Source: Candidatus Heimdallarchaeota archaeon (GTDB taxonomy: Archaea > Asgardarchaeota > Heimdallarchaeia > JABLTI01). From it: a stretch of DNA of 12,913 bases. The notes under the pieces are model-generated. The model saw only the letters and a program-made list of their open reading frames with translations, had not been told where the DNA came from and did no database searches. This document shows positions 1-6,825 of the stretch, piece after piece. Each line of letters begins with the position of its first letter. The stretch's first letter is position 1. A program made the position numbers and the translations under genes. The stretch lies in the NCBI GenBank assembly GCA_019894765.1, contig JAGXNT010000085.1:1-12913 (forward strand), in the 5' to 3' direction.

Positions 1-1
1 A

Positions 2-82
2 GCATTATCTTTTCTAGGTTTCTCGTTTGTTCTTATTATTGCACTTGTAATTTGGCGAAGAAAAGAAGAATCTAATATATGA
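2..82 (+). CDS. C-terminal end of a membrane-anchored protein (partial)
   Basis: An open frame runs in from the left edge and stops with TGA at 80-82. The visible 26 residues are about 18 hydrophobic residues (ALSFLGFSFVLIIALVIW), then a basic and acidic tail (RRKEESNI). This is the usual form of a C-terminal transmembrane anchor with a positive-inside stop-transfer end, as in archaeal surface or secreted proteins. The rest of the gene is outside the window, so no function can be given. The stop lies three bases before the start used for the downstream TnpB-like frame. Confidence 0.55.
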   Translation, partial: ALSFLGFSFVLIIALVIWRRKEESNI

Positions 83-85
83 AAT

Positions 86-1039
86 ATGAAATATGAAATA
101 ATGATCCTTATTTTTGTAAAAAGTTTTCTATATAAGAATTTAGCCAAAAAGAGATGGGAATTTCATGCTAAAGTGAAAATCAAAACTCTTGAATATAATG
201 GTAAGAAAAAAGCTGTTCTAGGTATTGATATTGGTATGGTGACAAATGCAACAGTAGTAGTGCTTCTTGAAAATGAATCACTAAAACAAAAACGAATTCA
301 TTTTCTTAAAGTACCTGAGTTGAAAAAGAAAAAGTTCTTCTTAATGCAAAGAAAGTGTATTCTTCAGAAAAAAATTACTAATACTCTTCCTTTGAAGAGA
401 AAACCACTTCTAAAAGAGCTCAAGAATGTTTATCGTAAAATTTCTAAGAATACAAAAGTACTGTGTCACAAAATATCAAAACTGATCGCTGATATTGCTT
501 TAAATTATCTAACTCTAGGATATGAAGTTCATATAGCAATTGGAAAACTAAGTGGTATACGAGCTAGGGCAATGAAGGGTAACTATAAGGGTACAAAATA
601 TAGAGGTAGAGTGCACTCATTCCCTTTTTATCAAATTACTGAAAATATTAAATATAAATGCAATATTGCTGGAGTTGATGAAAAGAATATATGCAACATA
701 AGTGAGAGCTGGACTAGTAAAACTTGCCACAAATGTGATTCAATAAATACTATACGTTTATCTCAAGCATCTTTCAGATGCCTTAATTGTAACTGTGAAT
801 ACAATGCTGATGTAAATGGGGCAATAAATATTGCACTGAGATATATCAAACGACAATTTGTAAAAGAATCAAATAGAATCAAGATGATTTACTTATTTTC
901 TAATAAGAAATCTGCAGGATTAAGCAATCCATTTTGGACCCTACTTAATCCACAGGGGAAAGGTAGTTCGCCCCCTTGCAATGAATCAACTGGAGCTAAT
1001 TTAGCTCATTTAAAGGTAGAGGACGCGAGAAAAGTGTAA
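86..1039 (+). CDS. tnpB: TnpB-like RNA-guided nuclease (IS200/IS605 or IS1341 type), N-terminally shortened
   Basis: TnpB proteins are RuvC nucleases guided by an RNA made from the 3' end of their own element. The RuvC-I motif is GIDIG (Asp48). The zinc ribbon is C214-x2-C217 and C232-x2-C235, and RuvC-III is ADVNGAINIA (Asp242). The usual RuvC-II glutamate (IEDL-type) is replaced by AIGKLSGIR, with Gly153 at that position. Glu207, three residues before TSKTC, could be a relocated catalytic residue. RuvC-I starts near residue 45, whereas full-length TnpB has well over 100 residues before it, so most of the recognition and wedge region is missing. The first 20 residues do not look like TnpB and follow a short GAAATAT repeat. 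No TnpA lies nearby. It is probably a decayed or partial copy, although the 317-codon frame itself is open. Confidence 0.8.
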   Translation: MKYEIMILIFVKSFLYKNLAKKRWEFHAKVKIKTLEYNGKKKAVLGIDIGMVTNATVVVLLENESLKQKRIHFLKVPELKKKKFFLMQRKCILQKKITNTLPLKRKPLLKELKNVYRKISKNTKVLCHKISKLIADIALNYLTLGYEVHIAIGKLSGIRARAMKGNYKGTKYRGRVHSFPFYQITENIKYKCNIAGVDEKNICNISESWTSKTCHKCDSINTIRLSQASFRCLNCNCEYNADVNGAINIALRYIKRQFVKESNRIKMIYLFSNKKSAGLSNPFWTLLNPQGKGSSPPCNESTGANLAHLKVEDARKV

Positions 1040-1060
1040 ACTCTCTAAGAGAGGACTACA
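945..1060 (+). ncRNA. candidate omega/guide RNA scaffold at the tnpB 3' end
   Basis: TnpB guide RNAs normally overlap the 3' end of tnpB and finish at the right end of the element. Here the last 90 bases of the frame are more GC-rich than the rest. They hold a GGGG/CCCC pairing (about 953-956 with 971-975) and a perfect 6-bp hairpin, GAGCTA-ATT-TAGCTC, at 993-1007. A second hairpin, CTCTC-TAA-GAGAG, lies at 1041-1053, just after the stop. The position and hairpin succession fit a scaffold. The exact ends and the right end of the element are not identified. Confidence 0.35.
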
Positions 1061-1103
1061 ATGGTAACATTTGGCAATCTCTTCAAGAACACATTAGAAC
1101 AAG

Positions 1104-1211
1104 TGGTGCCGGGACAGGGAATCGAACCCTGACCTCAGGATATCCATATTCGGAGACTGATTCATCTCTTGAATTCCACAGTCCCGAATTCTACCACTAG
1201 ACCATCCCAGC
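1104..1211 (-). tRNA. tRNA-His(GTG), intron-containing
   Basis: Read on the minus strand, the acceptor GCTGGGA (1211-1205) pairs with TCCCGGC (1114-1108), followed by A73 and an encoded CCA (1106-1104). The T arm is CAGGG-TTCGATT-CCCTG. The anticodon stem is CGGGA/TCCTG. The loop C-T-GTG-G continues into a 34-nt intron (1175-1142) and resumes with A38 at 1141. The junction forms a bulge-helix-bulge: loop bases CTGT pair with ATGG using two wobbles, the bulges are GG^A and AT^A, and the intron helix is ATTC/GAAT. The base at -1 is T and the discriminator is A, where tRNA-His normally has G-1 and C73. In the standard alignment the D stem has a C-A mismatch. Confidence 0.9.
1142..1175 (-). other. 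34-nt archaeal tRNA intron at position 37/38
   Basis: The intron is bounded by a bulge-helix-bulge with 3-nt bulges on each side and splice sites after the second bulge base. Its first helix is ATTC paired with GAAT. Removing it gives a 7-base anticodon loop, CTGTGGA. Confidence 0.85.
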
Positions 1212-1508
1212 AATTCTAAAAGTGAAGCACCCAACGAGAGGAATCTCTTTAGTATTTTAATTAAATATTGTCCATCATATCCTTCTACCATTTTAATATA
1301 TTCTCTGACGTTTTTTTCATCCTTAAAATAATTCATCAAGAATCTTCCATCTGTATTATTATTATAAAATGATAATAGTTAATAAACAGAAATTGAAGTT
1401 GAAATTTTAGTCAAATAAAAATAACAGTCAATCTTTAGATAATCCTTAAAAGAATAACTTTAAAAAATTTTATTAATCCTATACTGTTTGCTAAAATTAC
1501 GAATTCAT
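1212..1508. promoter_or_regulatory. intergenic region holding divergent tRNA-His promoters
   Basis: No gene is visible in these 297 bases. AT-rich TATA-like stretches lie about 40-55 bases before each tRNA: TATTTAATTAAAATAC on the minus strand near 1250-1267, and CTTTAAAAAATTTTATTAA on the plus strand near 1458-1476. They are placed by position and composition only. Confidence 0.35.
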
Positions 1509-1617
1509 GCCGGGATGGTGTAGCGGTAACATTAGGGACTGTGGTGTGAAAAAGACTCAAACAGTCTTTTAATGCAGACATCCTTAGCTGAGGGTTCGAT
1601 TCCCTCTCCCGGCACCA
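1509..1617 (+). tRNA. tRNA-His(GTG), intron-containing, second copy
   Basis: Acceptor GCCGGGA (1509-1515) pairs perfectly with TCCCGGC (1607-1613), then A73 at 1614 and encoded CCA at 1615-1617. The D stem is GTGT/ACAT, the anticodon stem AGGGA/TCCTT (1534-1538 with 1581-1585), and the T arm GAGGG-TTCGATT-CCCTC. The loop C-T-GTG-G (1539-1544) is followed by a 35-nt intron (1545-1579) and A38 at 1580. The bulge-helix-bulge is clear: CTGT pairs with GCAG at 1574-1577, and the bulges are GG^T and AC^A. The body resembles archaeal tRNA-His (TGGTGTAGCGGT, GGGACTGTGG). As in the minus-strand copy, base -1 is T and the discriminator is A. Confidence 0.93.
1545..1579 (+). other. 35-nt archaeal tRNA intron at position 37/38
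   Basis: The intron contains an 8-bp hairpin, AAAAGACT (1550-1557) with AGTCTTTT (1563-1570), around loop CAAAC. It is flanked by bulge-helix-bulge splice sites. Its sequence differs from the intron of the minus-strand copy, although both introns contain CAGTC, complementary to the anticodon-loop GACTG. Confidence 0.87.
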
Positions 1618-1827
1618 TTTCAGAGATTTATGAATTCTGTTTTATTAATACTTCTTTACATTATTATTTAATATTAATCTCAGAATTGTTCTAGTGTTTT
1701 CATTTGCTGATTTTTGATTCAAGTTCTAATTGTTGAGTTTAGTTATTTCGCTAAAATCTTTTGTTCTATTAATTTTAATAATATATAAAATCGAAAATTC
1801 CTCTTATCTTCAATAATTACTTTTATT

Positions 1828-4320
1828 TCATGATTCACCCCTAACTGCTTTTAAAACTTGTTTAACATCAATTTTTGCTGGACAATAAGTAATGCATCTA
1901 CCACAACCAACACACCCTTCAATATTGTATCTTCTTGGAATGCCTATATATTTGTGTATGTATCGATATCTAAAACGATGCTTTTTTTCAGGTCTATAAT
2001 CATGACCACCCGCAACCTTGGCAAATTCAGGATAATAACAAGAATCCCACTCACGTAATCTGACACCACTAATTAAATCAATTGAAATATTGTCTTTAAC
2101 ATTAAAACAATAACATGTTGGACAAACAAAAGTGCATGATCCACAAAAAATGCAATTTTTCGTAAATTTATTCCAAATATCAGATTCATATTTATCCTCT
2201 AATTCACTTGGGAGACCTTCTACAAGAATTTCTTTTTTAAAATTATTCTTTTTTAATTCAAGAGTTCTTACATATTGTTCAAAATCATCACTTGTTAGTT
2301 CTGCAAAAAGTTCAGGATACAATCTGAGTATTCTTTTCCCACCATCTGAATTTGGAACTATAATGTATTCATCTTCCCTAATTTCAGTAAGCATTAAATC
2401 ATACCCACTTTTTGGGTCATTGGAACTCATAGATTCGCAGAAGCAGTTTCCATAACACGGTTTCAAACATTTAATTCCAATTATTAGAGTTTTCTCTCTT
2501 AATTTGTTATAGAATTCGTCTTTGAAATTCTCACTAAAAATTTCATCAATAATATTATTACCAGTTATATCACATGGACGTACACCAAAAACAACATTTT
2601 TTATAAGAATATCAAAATTTTGATGTTTAATACAAATTTCATCAACACCCAATTTACGATTAAAAGTGAAGAGCTCTTGTTTTGCTGGGTGAAAAAGTTT
2701 TTTTAAAGGGATCATAGGCAGAGTATTGCCAAAATATACCTCTTGTGAGCTAGTTATTTCAGCAAATGATATCACATTGTTTTTGTTAATTGGAGCAATT
2801 AATATTAAATCATTTAACATCGAATCTATTAATAATGGCAGATTTTCCCTTGAAATTAACTTTGAGAATATAAATTTACTCTTTTTCTTAAGGAGATAAT
2901 TATTTATCGCTTTAGCAGCTCTTCTTCCATCCCCCATAGCTGAAATAACAGTTGCAGAACCTTTAACAATATCTCCACCAGCAAAAATACCAGAAATAGA
3001 TGTTTCACCAGTTTCTTCATTTACAATAATCCCTCCCCAAGAATGAATTTCTAATCCTTTAGTAAATCTTGGAATTAATGGATTTGGGTGTTGACCTATC
3101 GCAATAATAATAGTATCAACATCAATATCAAAACAAGCACCATCAATTGGTTTCGGTTTACATCTACCTGATTTATCAGGTTTTCCTAATTTGTGTTTTT
3201 GACATTTTATTCCAGTAACATTCCCCTTTTCATCACCGATAATTTCTAAAGGTGATAAAAGAAATTTAAAAATTACACCTTCTTCTTTTGCATGATGTAT
3301 TTCCTCTTGTCGTGCAGGTGCTTCAATGATTGATCTTCGATATACGATATAAGATTTTTCTGCGCCTAATCTTAAAGCTGTTCTCGCACAATCTATTGCA
3401 ACATTACCTGCTCCAATTGTAGCTACTTTCTTACCAAGATTGATTGGTGTATCAGATTCATCTGGGAATTTGTAAGCTTCCATTAAATTTACTCTAGTTA
3501 AAAATTCATTCGCGAAATATACACCACTAAGATTTGTACCTTTTACATTTATATTTCGTGGGAGACCAGCACCTGTTGCTATAAATATTGCATCATAACC
3601 CATTTCAAATAAATCATCAGTAGAAAGTAAAACACCTATCACAGTATTTACTTTAATTATTATCCCCATTTTTTTCAATAAATTAATCTCATCATTAATG
3701 ATATTTTTAGGTAAACGAAATTCAGGGATGCCATAAATAAGAACTCCTCCTGCTTTGTGAAAGCTTTCAAATATTGTAATTTCATGTCCATGTCTAGCTA
3801 AATCACAAGCACAAGTTAATCCTGCTGGACCTGATCCAATAATAGCTACTTTTCTACCAGTAAGTAAAGCAATTTCTGGAATACTAATCCCATTTTCTCT
3901 TTCCCAGTCAGCAAGAAATCGTTCTAATTTACCAATAGCAACAGGTTCAAAACCTTTTCTTCTACCAAGGATACATTTTTCCTCACATTGTTTTTCTTGT
4001 GGACAAACTCTTCCACAAATTGAAGGTAAAATATTCGTTTTTTTAATAATCCCTATTCCTTTTTTGAAATCCCTATTAATTATTGCATTAATAAAACCCG
4101 GAATATCTATATCAACTGGACAACCTTTTACGCAAATTGGTTTTTTACAATTTAAGCATCTTGTTGCTTCCTGAATTGCTTCTTCTTCATTATATCCAAG
4201 AGAAACTTCAATGAAATTTTTGATACGAAAATATGGATCCTGTTCCTTAATTGGCGTTTTCATAGGTTGCCTAAATTTTACTTGCGTTTTTTCTATAGTA
4301 GATTTACTAATTTCTGTCAT
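1828..4320 (-). CDS. NfnL/SudA/GltD-like flavoprotein fused to a HydB/AsrA-like iron-sulfur module
   Basis: This is a soluble redox subunit of 830 residues. Residues 1-about 490 match the large subunit of NfnSL or sulfide dehydrogenase. They show N-terminal Cys motifs for two [4Fe-4S] clusters (RCLNCKKPICVKGCP, then GRVCPQEKQCEEKC), FAD motif IGSGPAGLTCA, NAD(P)H motif IGAGNVAIDCA, and a closing FAD motif GIFAGGDIVKGSATV. Residues about 500-830 match the HydB beta subunit of soluble [NiFe] hydrogenases and AsrA of sulfite reductase. That part has FGVRPCD, the CYGNCFCESM segment, then two ferredoxin-like clusters at C723/C726/C729/C733 and C803/C806/C809/C813. The two halves are normally separate proteins. 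No hydrogenase or sulfite reductase catalytic subunit is present here. It is the last gene of the operon; ATG 4320 lies inside the small ORF before it, which suggests coupling. Confidence 0.88.
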   Translation of the reverse strand: MTEISKSTIEKTQVKFRQPMKTPIKEQDPYFRIKNFIEVSLGYNEEEAIQEATRCLNCKKPICVKGCPVDIDIPGFINAIINRDFKKGIGIIKKTNILPSICGRVCPQEKQCEEKCILGRRKGFEPVAIGKLERFLADWERENGISIPEIALLTGRKVAIIGSGPAGLTCACDLARHGHEITIFESFHKAGGVLIYGIPEFRLPKNIINDEINLLKKMGIIIKVNTVIGVLLSTDDLFEMGYDAIFIATGAGLPRNINVKGTNLSGVYFANEFLTRVNLMEAYKFPDESDTPINLGKKVATIGAGNVAIDCARTALRLGAEKSYIVYRRSIIEAPARQEEIHHAKEEGVIFKFLLSPLEIIGDEKGNVTGIKCQKHKLGKPDKSGRCKPKPIDGACFDIDVDTIIIAIGQHPNPLIPRFTKGLEIHSWGGIIVNEETGETSISGIFAGGDIVKGSATVISAMGDGRRAAKAINNYLLKKKSKFIFSKLISRENLPLLIDSMLNDLILIAPINKNNVISFAEITSSQEVYFGNTLPMIPLKKLFHPAKQELFTFNRKLGVDEICIKHQNFDILIKNVVFGVRPCDITGNNIIDEIFSENFKDEFYNKLREKTLIIGIKCLKPCYGNCFCESMSSNDPKSGYDLMLTEIREDEYIIVPNSDGGKRILRLYPELFAELTSDDFEQYVRTLELKKNNFKKEILVEGLPSELEDKYESDIWNKFTKNCIFCGSCTFVCPTCYCFNVKDNISIDLISGVRLREWDSCYYPEFAKVAGGHDYRPEKKHRFRYRYIHKYIGIPRRYNIEGCVGCGRCITYCPAKIDVKQVLKAVRGES

Positions 4321-4432
4321 TCAATTCTACCCCACTAATTAATTTCAAATAACAAACAATATTATCTGCTACAACGATTGCTTTATCAATAAGCTCTTTT
4401 TCGTATTCTTTAAGCCAATTTTCTAAAATCAT
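4307..4432 (-). CDS. small ORF of 41 residues between the two redox subunits
   Basis: The start ATG overlaps the upstream stop by one base (TAATG). A Shine-Dalgarno sequence GGAAGGT (4447-4441) sits 8 bases before it. The frame stops 14 bases inside the next gene. It reads MILENWLKEYEKELIDKAIV and continues VADNIVCYLKLISGVELNDRN, which is largely helical with one Cys. It fills the gap between the NfnS-like and NfnL-like genes exactly. I do not recognise the family. It could be a small accessory protein of the complex or a device for translational coupling. The overlaps and ribosome binding site support real translation; function is unknown. Confidence 0.5.
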   Translation of the reverse strand: MILENWLKEYEKELIDKAIVVADNIVCYLKLISGVELNDRN

Positions 4433-5313
4433 TACCCAATACCTTCCAATCTCATTTTTTCTTTAAGCATATTAAACGATAATTTTTCACTATCTTTATA
4501 TTGCCTTAATCTCATTAATAATTCATCAAAATCAACTAAATGAGCATCAAATTCCGGACCATCAACACACGTGAATTTTAATTCTCCATTAATAGTAACT
4601 CGACATACTCCACACATACCTGTACCATCTAACATAATAGAATTTAAACTAGCAATAGTCTTAATGTGGTATTTTTTAGTCATTTCTGCAACAAATTTCA
4701 TCATTATTGTAGGTCCAACAGTAAAAATGAGGTTATTTGATTGATTTTTCTCTTGTCATTTTTTGATTATTTTTTCAAGTAATTGAGTAGTGAAACCTTT
4801 AAAACCATGAGAACCATCATCTGTTGAAATAAACAATTCATTAGAAACACTGCTTATTTTTTCTTCCCAAATAAGTAATTCTTTCGTTCGAGCACCAATT
4901 ATTGAAATAACATAATTACCAACATCTTTCAAAGCTTTTGCTACAGGATAAGCTAATGGTATGCCAACACCTCCAGCAACGATGAGAATTACCCCAAATT
5001 TATCAATATGTGTGGGATTTCCTAGAGGTCCCACAACTGCTTTTATTCTGTCACCAACATCTAATTTTGAAAAAATAAAACTTGTTTTCCCTACAATTTG
5101 AATTACTACAACAATGGTTCCTTTTTCTTTGTTAACATCAGCTATAGTTATAGGGATTCTTTCACCTTTCTTATTTGCCATTAATATTACGAAATTACCG
5201 GGTTTAGCTTTTCTTACAATAGCTGGAACATGAATTTCAAGTAGAAAAATTGTTTCATGTAGAATTTCTTTTCCTACAATTTTGCAATTTTCTAAATTTA
5301 TTTTGTTTATCAA
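4432..5313 (-). CDS. NfnS/SudB/HydG-like FAD and [2Fe-2S] subunit, interrupted by an in-frame TGA
   Basis: This is the small subunit expected to pair with the downstream NfnL-like protein. The N-terminal part (codons 1-185) is a ferredoxin-NADP reductase fold with flavin motif RIPITIAD and nucleotide motif AGGVGIPLAYPVAKAL. A TGA at 4758-4756 then interrupts it. The same frame continues without a shift through FTVGPTIMMKFVAEMTKKYH into the iron-sulfur domain LDGTGMCGVCRV...KFTCVDGPEFD, ending at 4432. Sud-type proteins bind [2Fe-2S] through one Asp and three Cys, and those residues are present. Read through, the protein is 293 residues, the normal family length. The start is TTG at 5313, behind AAGGTG that overlaps the stop of the preceding gene. 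The TGA could be a point mutation, an assembly error or a recoding site. Both parts are otherwise well conserved. Confidence 0.85.
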
Positions 5314-5316
5314 ATA

Positions 5317-5631
5317 TTACACCTTAAATCCTTGAAATGGTAATTGACCTTCACCATAAACAAATATCTCACTTTCAATAGAATCATTAAAGTAGTATTT
5401 ACGAACTTGCACATCAAAATTACCGTAATAAATCAAATAATTTTGATTAGGATAAACTCCTGAACCACAAATTGATGTAGCCCCTTTTTTCAAAAAAGTA
5501 ATACTTTTTATGTTGTGTAAAGGTCTTTTATCATCAAGTGATACTATTAATAAATCACCATCGATTTTGGCAATAATTTTTTCAATAGTTATATAATTAA
5601 CTACTTCAAATCTCTCTTGCTTTAGCGTCAT
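5317..5631 (-). CDS. 104-residue protein of unknown function, first gene of the redox operon
   Basis: The start ATG at 5631 has a strong Shine-Dalgarno sequence, AAAGGAGGT, six bases upstream. The stop lies three bases before the TTG of the NfnS-like gene, so the two are cotranscribed. The protein is rich in predicted beta strands (GDLLIVSLDDKRPLHNI, NYLIYYGNFDVQVRKYYF). It has one Cys in GATSICGSGVYP, no signal peptide and no membrane segment. I do not recognise a family. Its position suggests an accessory or regulatory partner of the NfnSL-like complex, which is inference from context only. Confidence 0.7.
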   Translation of the reverse strand: MTLKQERFEVVNYITIEKIIAKIDGDLLIVSLDDKRPLHNIKSITFLKKGATSICGSGVYPNQNYLIYYGNFDVQVRKYYFNDSIESEIFVYGEGQLPFQGFKV

Positions 5632-5636
5632 ATGAA

Positions 5637-5711
5637 ACCTCCTTTATAATTTTTCAAATTTTTTTAATGCACGCTTTTAATGTCACTATATTTTTCAATA
5701 ATGTTTATAAC
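5637..5711 (-). promoter_or_regulatory. ribosome binding site and putative promoter of the redox operon
   Basis: AAAGGAGGT lies at 5645-5637 before ATG 5631 and is the strongest Shine-Dalgarno sequence in the window. A TATA-like GTTATAAACAT is at 5711-5701 on the minus strand, about 70-80 bases before the start codon. The segment 5632-5804 holds no gene. Confidence 0.45.
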
Positions 5712-5804
5712 AACCTAATCCTCATATTTTGTCCCACTAAGCAATTCCATTTTACTTGAGTTTCACAAATCATCTACCAAATTCCTAAATAAAATAAGAT
5801 TGAT

Positions 5805-6062
5805 CTAGTTAGACTGAATATACCTGCTAAAAAGAGTCATATTTCTAAATAATAAATGAAAACCCGTTGAACATTTGCCAGTTATAAATTCCGATAATAA
5901 GACTGCAGGTACAATTTGTATAGCTTCATACCCAAATAAAAGCAACAATGGTGTTAGAGTTGTCCCATATCCCATGCCTAAAGAGGAGTCAATGAATTCA
6001 CAAAAAAATGCAATAATTACTATTACTATCATTATCCAAGAGAATTCTGCAATAAAACTCAT
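5805..6062 (-). pseudogene. truncated TauE/SafE-family sulfite/anion exporter
   Basis: The 85-residue frame begins like a TauE/SafE permease. A first membrane helix (about 9-27) is followed by the signature EFIDSSLGMGYGTTLTPLLL and LFGYEAIQIVPAVLLSEFITG. Family members have about 250-300 residues and 6-8 helices, and this frame ends at NMTLFSRYIQSN. The 170 bases downstream have stops in all frames and no permease sequence, so this is a truncation and not a simple frameshift. The start is intact, with AGGAGA eight bases before ATG 6062. The family exports sulfite, sulfoacetate or related organosulfur anions, which makes its place upstream of the redox operon suggestive. Confidence 0.72.
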
Positions 6063-6176
6063 TGTTATACTCTCCTATATTCAAATTTTGTTTGGTGGAC
6101 AAGATTCAATAGTTAGATATTTCATTATTATTGACATTTTCATTTAGATTAACTCATCAATACTTCATTATAGCTT

Positions 6177-6419
6177 TTACTTTCTTCTTGTATGAATTAA
6201 ATTTCTTATTTTGTTTAGTGTAATAGATATTTTAGCAATTTTTTCGTCGATATCTTGAATGGAATCAATCCTAAATATGTGATTATTTGGTTGGCTGTTA
6301 TATATTGCTTTAACATTTTCTAATTCTTCTAATATCCTAACTAATGTATTGAAATGGGTATCTAGCCATTCCGTTTTTCTCACCTCTTTTTTTATTGATA
6401 GTTTATGTTTGGTAAACAA
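6177..6419 (-). CDS. small hypothetical protein, start uncertain
   Basis: An 80-residue frame from a TTG at 6419, with no ATG near the start. It is charged and mostly helical, with likely coiled-coil segments (TLVRILEELENVKAI and IDEKIAKISITLNKIRNLI). No family is recognised. The TTG lies inside one of the upstream TWTGGTA repeats and has no clear ribosome binding site. The real start could be further in, or the frame may not be expressed. It is divergent from the ribbon-helix-helix gene at 6559. Confidence 0.35.
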   Translation of the reverse strand: MFTKHKLSIKKEVRKTEWLDTHFNTLVRILEELENVKAIYNSQPNNHIFRIDSIQDIDEKIAKISITLNKIRNLIHTRRK

Positions 6420-6494
6420 AACCTGTCTATGGTATAATATGTTAGGCTAAATATAAATATTTTTGGTAGAATAATATAGAATATGGTAAAATAT
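6408..6494 (+). repeat. four TWTGGTA direct repeats, candidate operator or iterons
   Basis: TTTGGTAAACAAA (6408), TATGGTATAATAT (6428), TTTGGTAGAATAA (6462) and TATGGTAAAATAT (6482) share the consensus TWTGGTADAAWAW. The start-to-start spacing is 20, 34 and 20 bases. They lie between the divergent 6419 and 6559 frames, 65-150 bases before a likely ribbon-helix-helix gene. Direct repeats of this kind are typical binding sites for that DNA-binding fold. Confidence 0.5.
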
Positions 6495-6558
6495 CTCTTT
6501 AAAATTATAATTAATATTACATGATAAAATTTTAAAAGGAAAAACTAAATATAAACAT

Positions 6559-6789
6559 ATGCCTAATAAAAAACTCAAATTAAAAACATTGCATGTTGAT
6601 TTTTATAACGAAGATGAAAATGAGAGAATTATCTGGTTAAAGGATTATTCTGGAATATCCTCTGATGCAGAACTTGTTCGATGGATGTTACGAGAGCTTC
6701 AAAGAAGGTTACATGAAGAACAAAAAGATCGTGATGCAGCCCGTATTGCTTTTAGAAAAACAATTGAAGAACAGCAAATCAAAAAATAA
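6559..6789 (+). CDS. probable ribbon-helix-helix (CopG/Arc-like) DNA-binding protein
   Basis: This is a 76-residue basic protein. A beta-strand-like start, KLKTLHVDFYNED, is followed by helix ERIIWLKDYSG and then helix ISSDAELVRWMLRELQRRL. That is the strand-helix-turn-helix order of MetJ/Arc/CopG repressors. A charged helical tail to residue 76 may add contacts. The fold call rests on pattern, not on a clear family match. ATG 6559 has only a weak AAAAGGA about 18 bases upstream. Such proteins often repress their own promoter, and the four TWTGGTA repeats just upstream are obvious candidate sites. Nucleoid, plasmid or antitoxin roles are also possible; no toxin-like partner is evident. Confidence 0.6.
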   Translation: MPNKKLKLKTLHVDFYNEDENERIIWLKDYSGISSDAELVRWMLRELQRRLHEEQKDRDAARIAFRKTIEEQQIKK

Positions 6790-6825
6790 ACATTTTCCAA
6801 TAATGCAATATTAATTATAATATCG

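Noticed and set aside
1094..1339. Minus-strand 81-residue open frame
   Set aside because: It runs through the whole minus-strand tRNA-His gene and its promoter and has no protein-like features.
2132..2455. Plus-strand 107-residue open frame
   Set aside because: Antisense to the conserved HydB-like part of the fusion gene; Ser/Phe-rich composition typical of a shadow frame.
4756..4758. Selenocysteine reading of the TGA
   Set aside because: The position is a poorly conserved linker, not a redox-active Cys site, and no SECIS-like element was recognised nearby.
5875..6147. Plus-strand 90-residue open frame
   Set aside because: Antisense to the TauE/SafE fragment, whose signature residues are clear.
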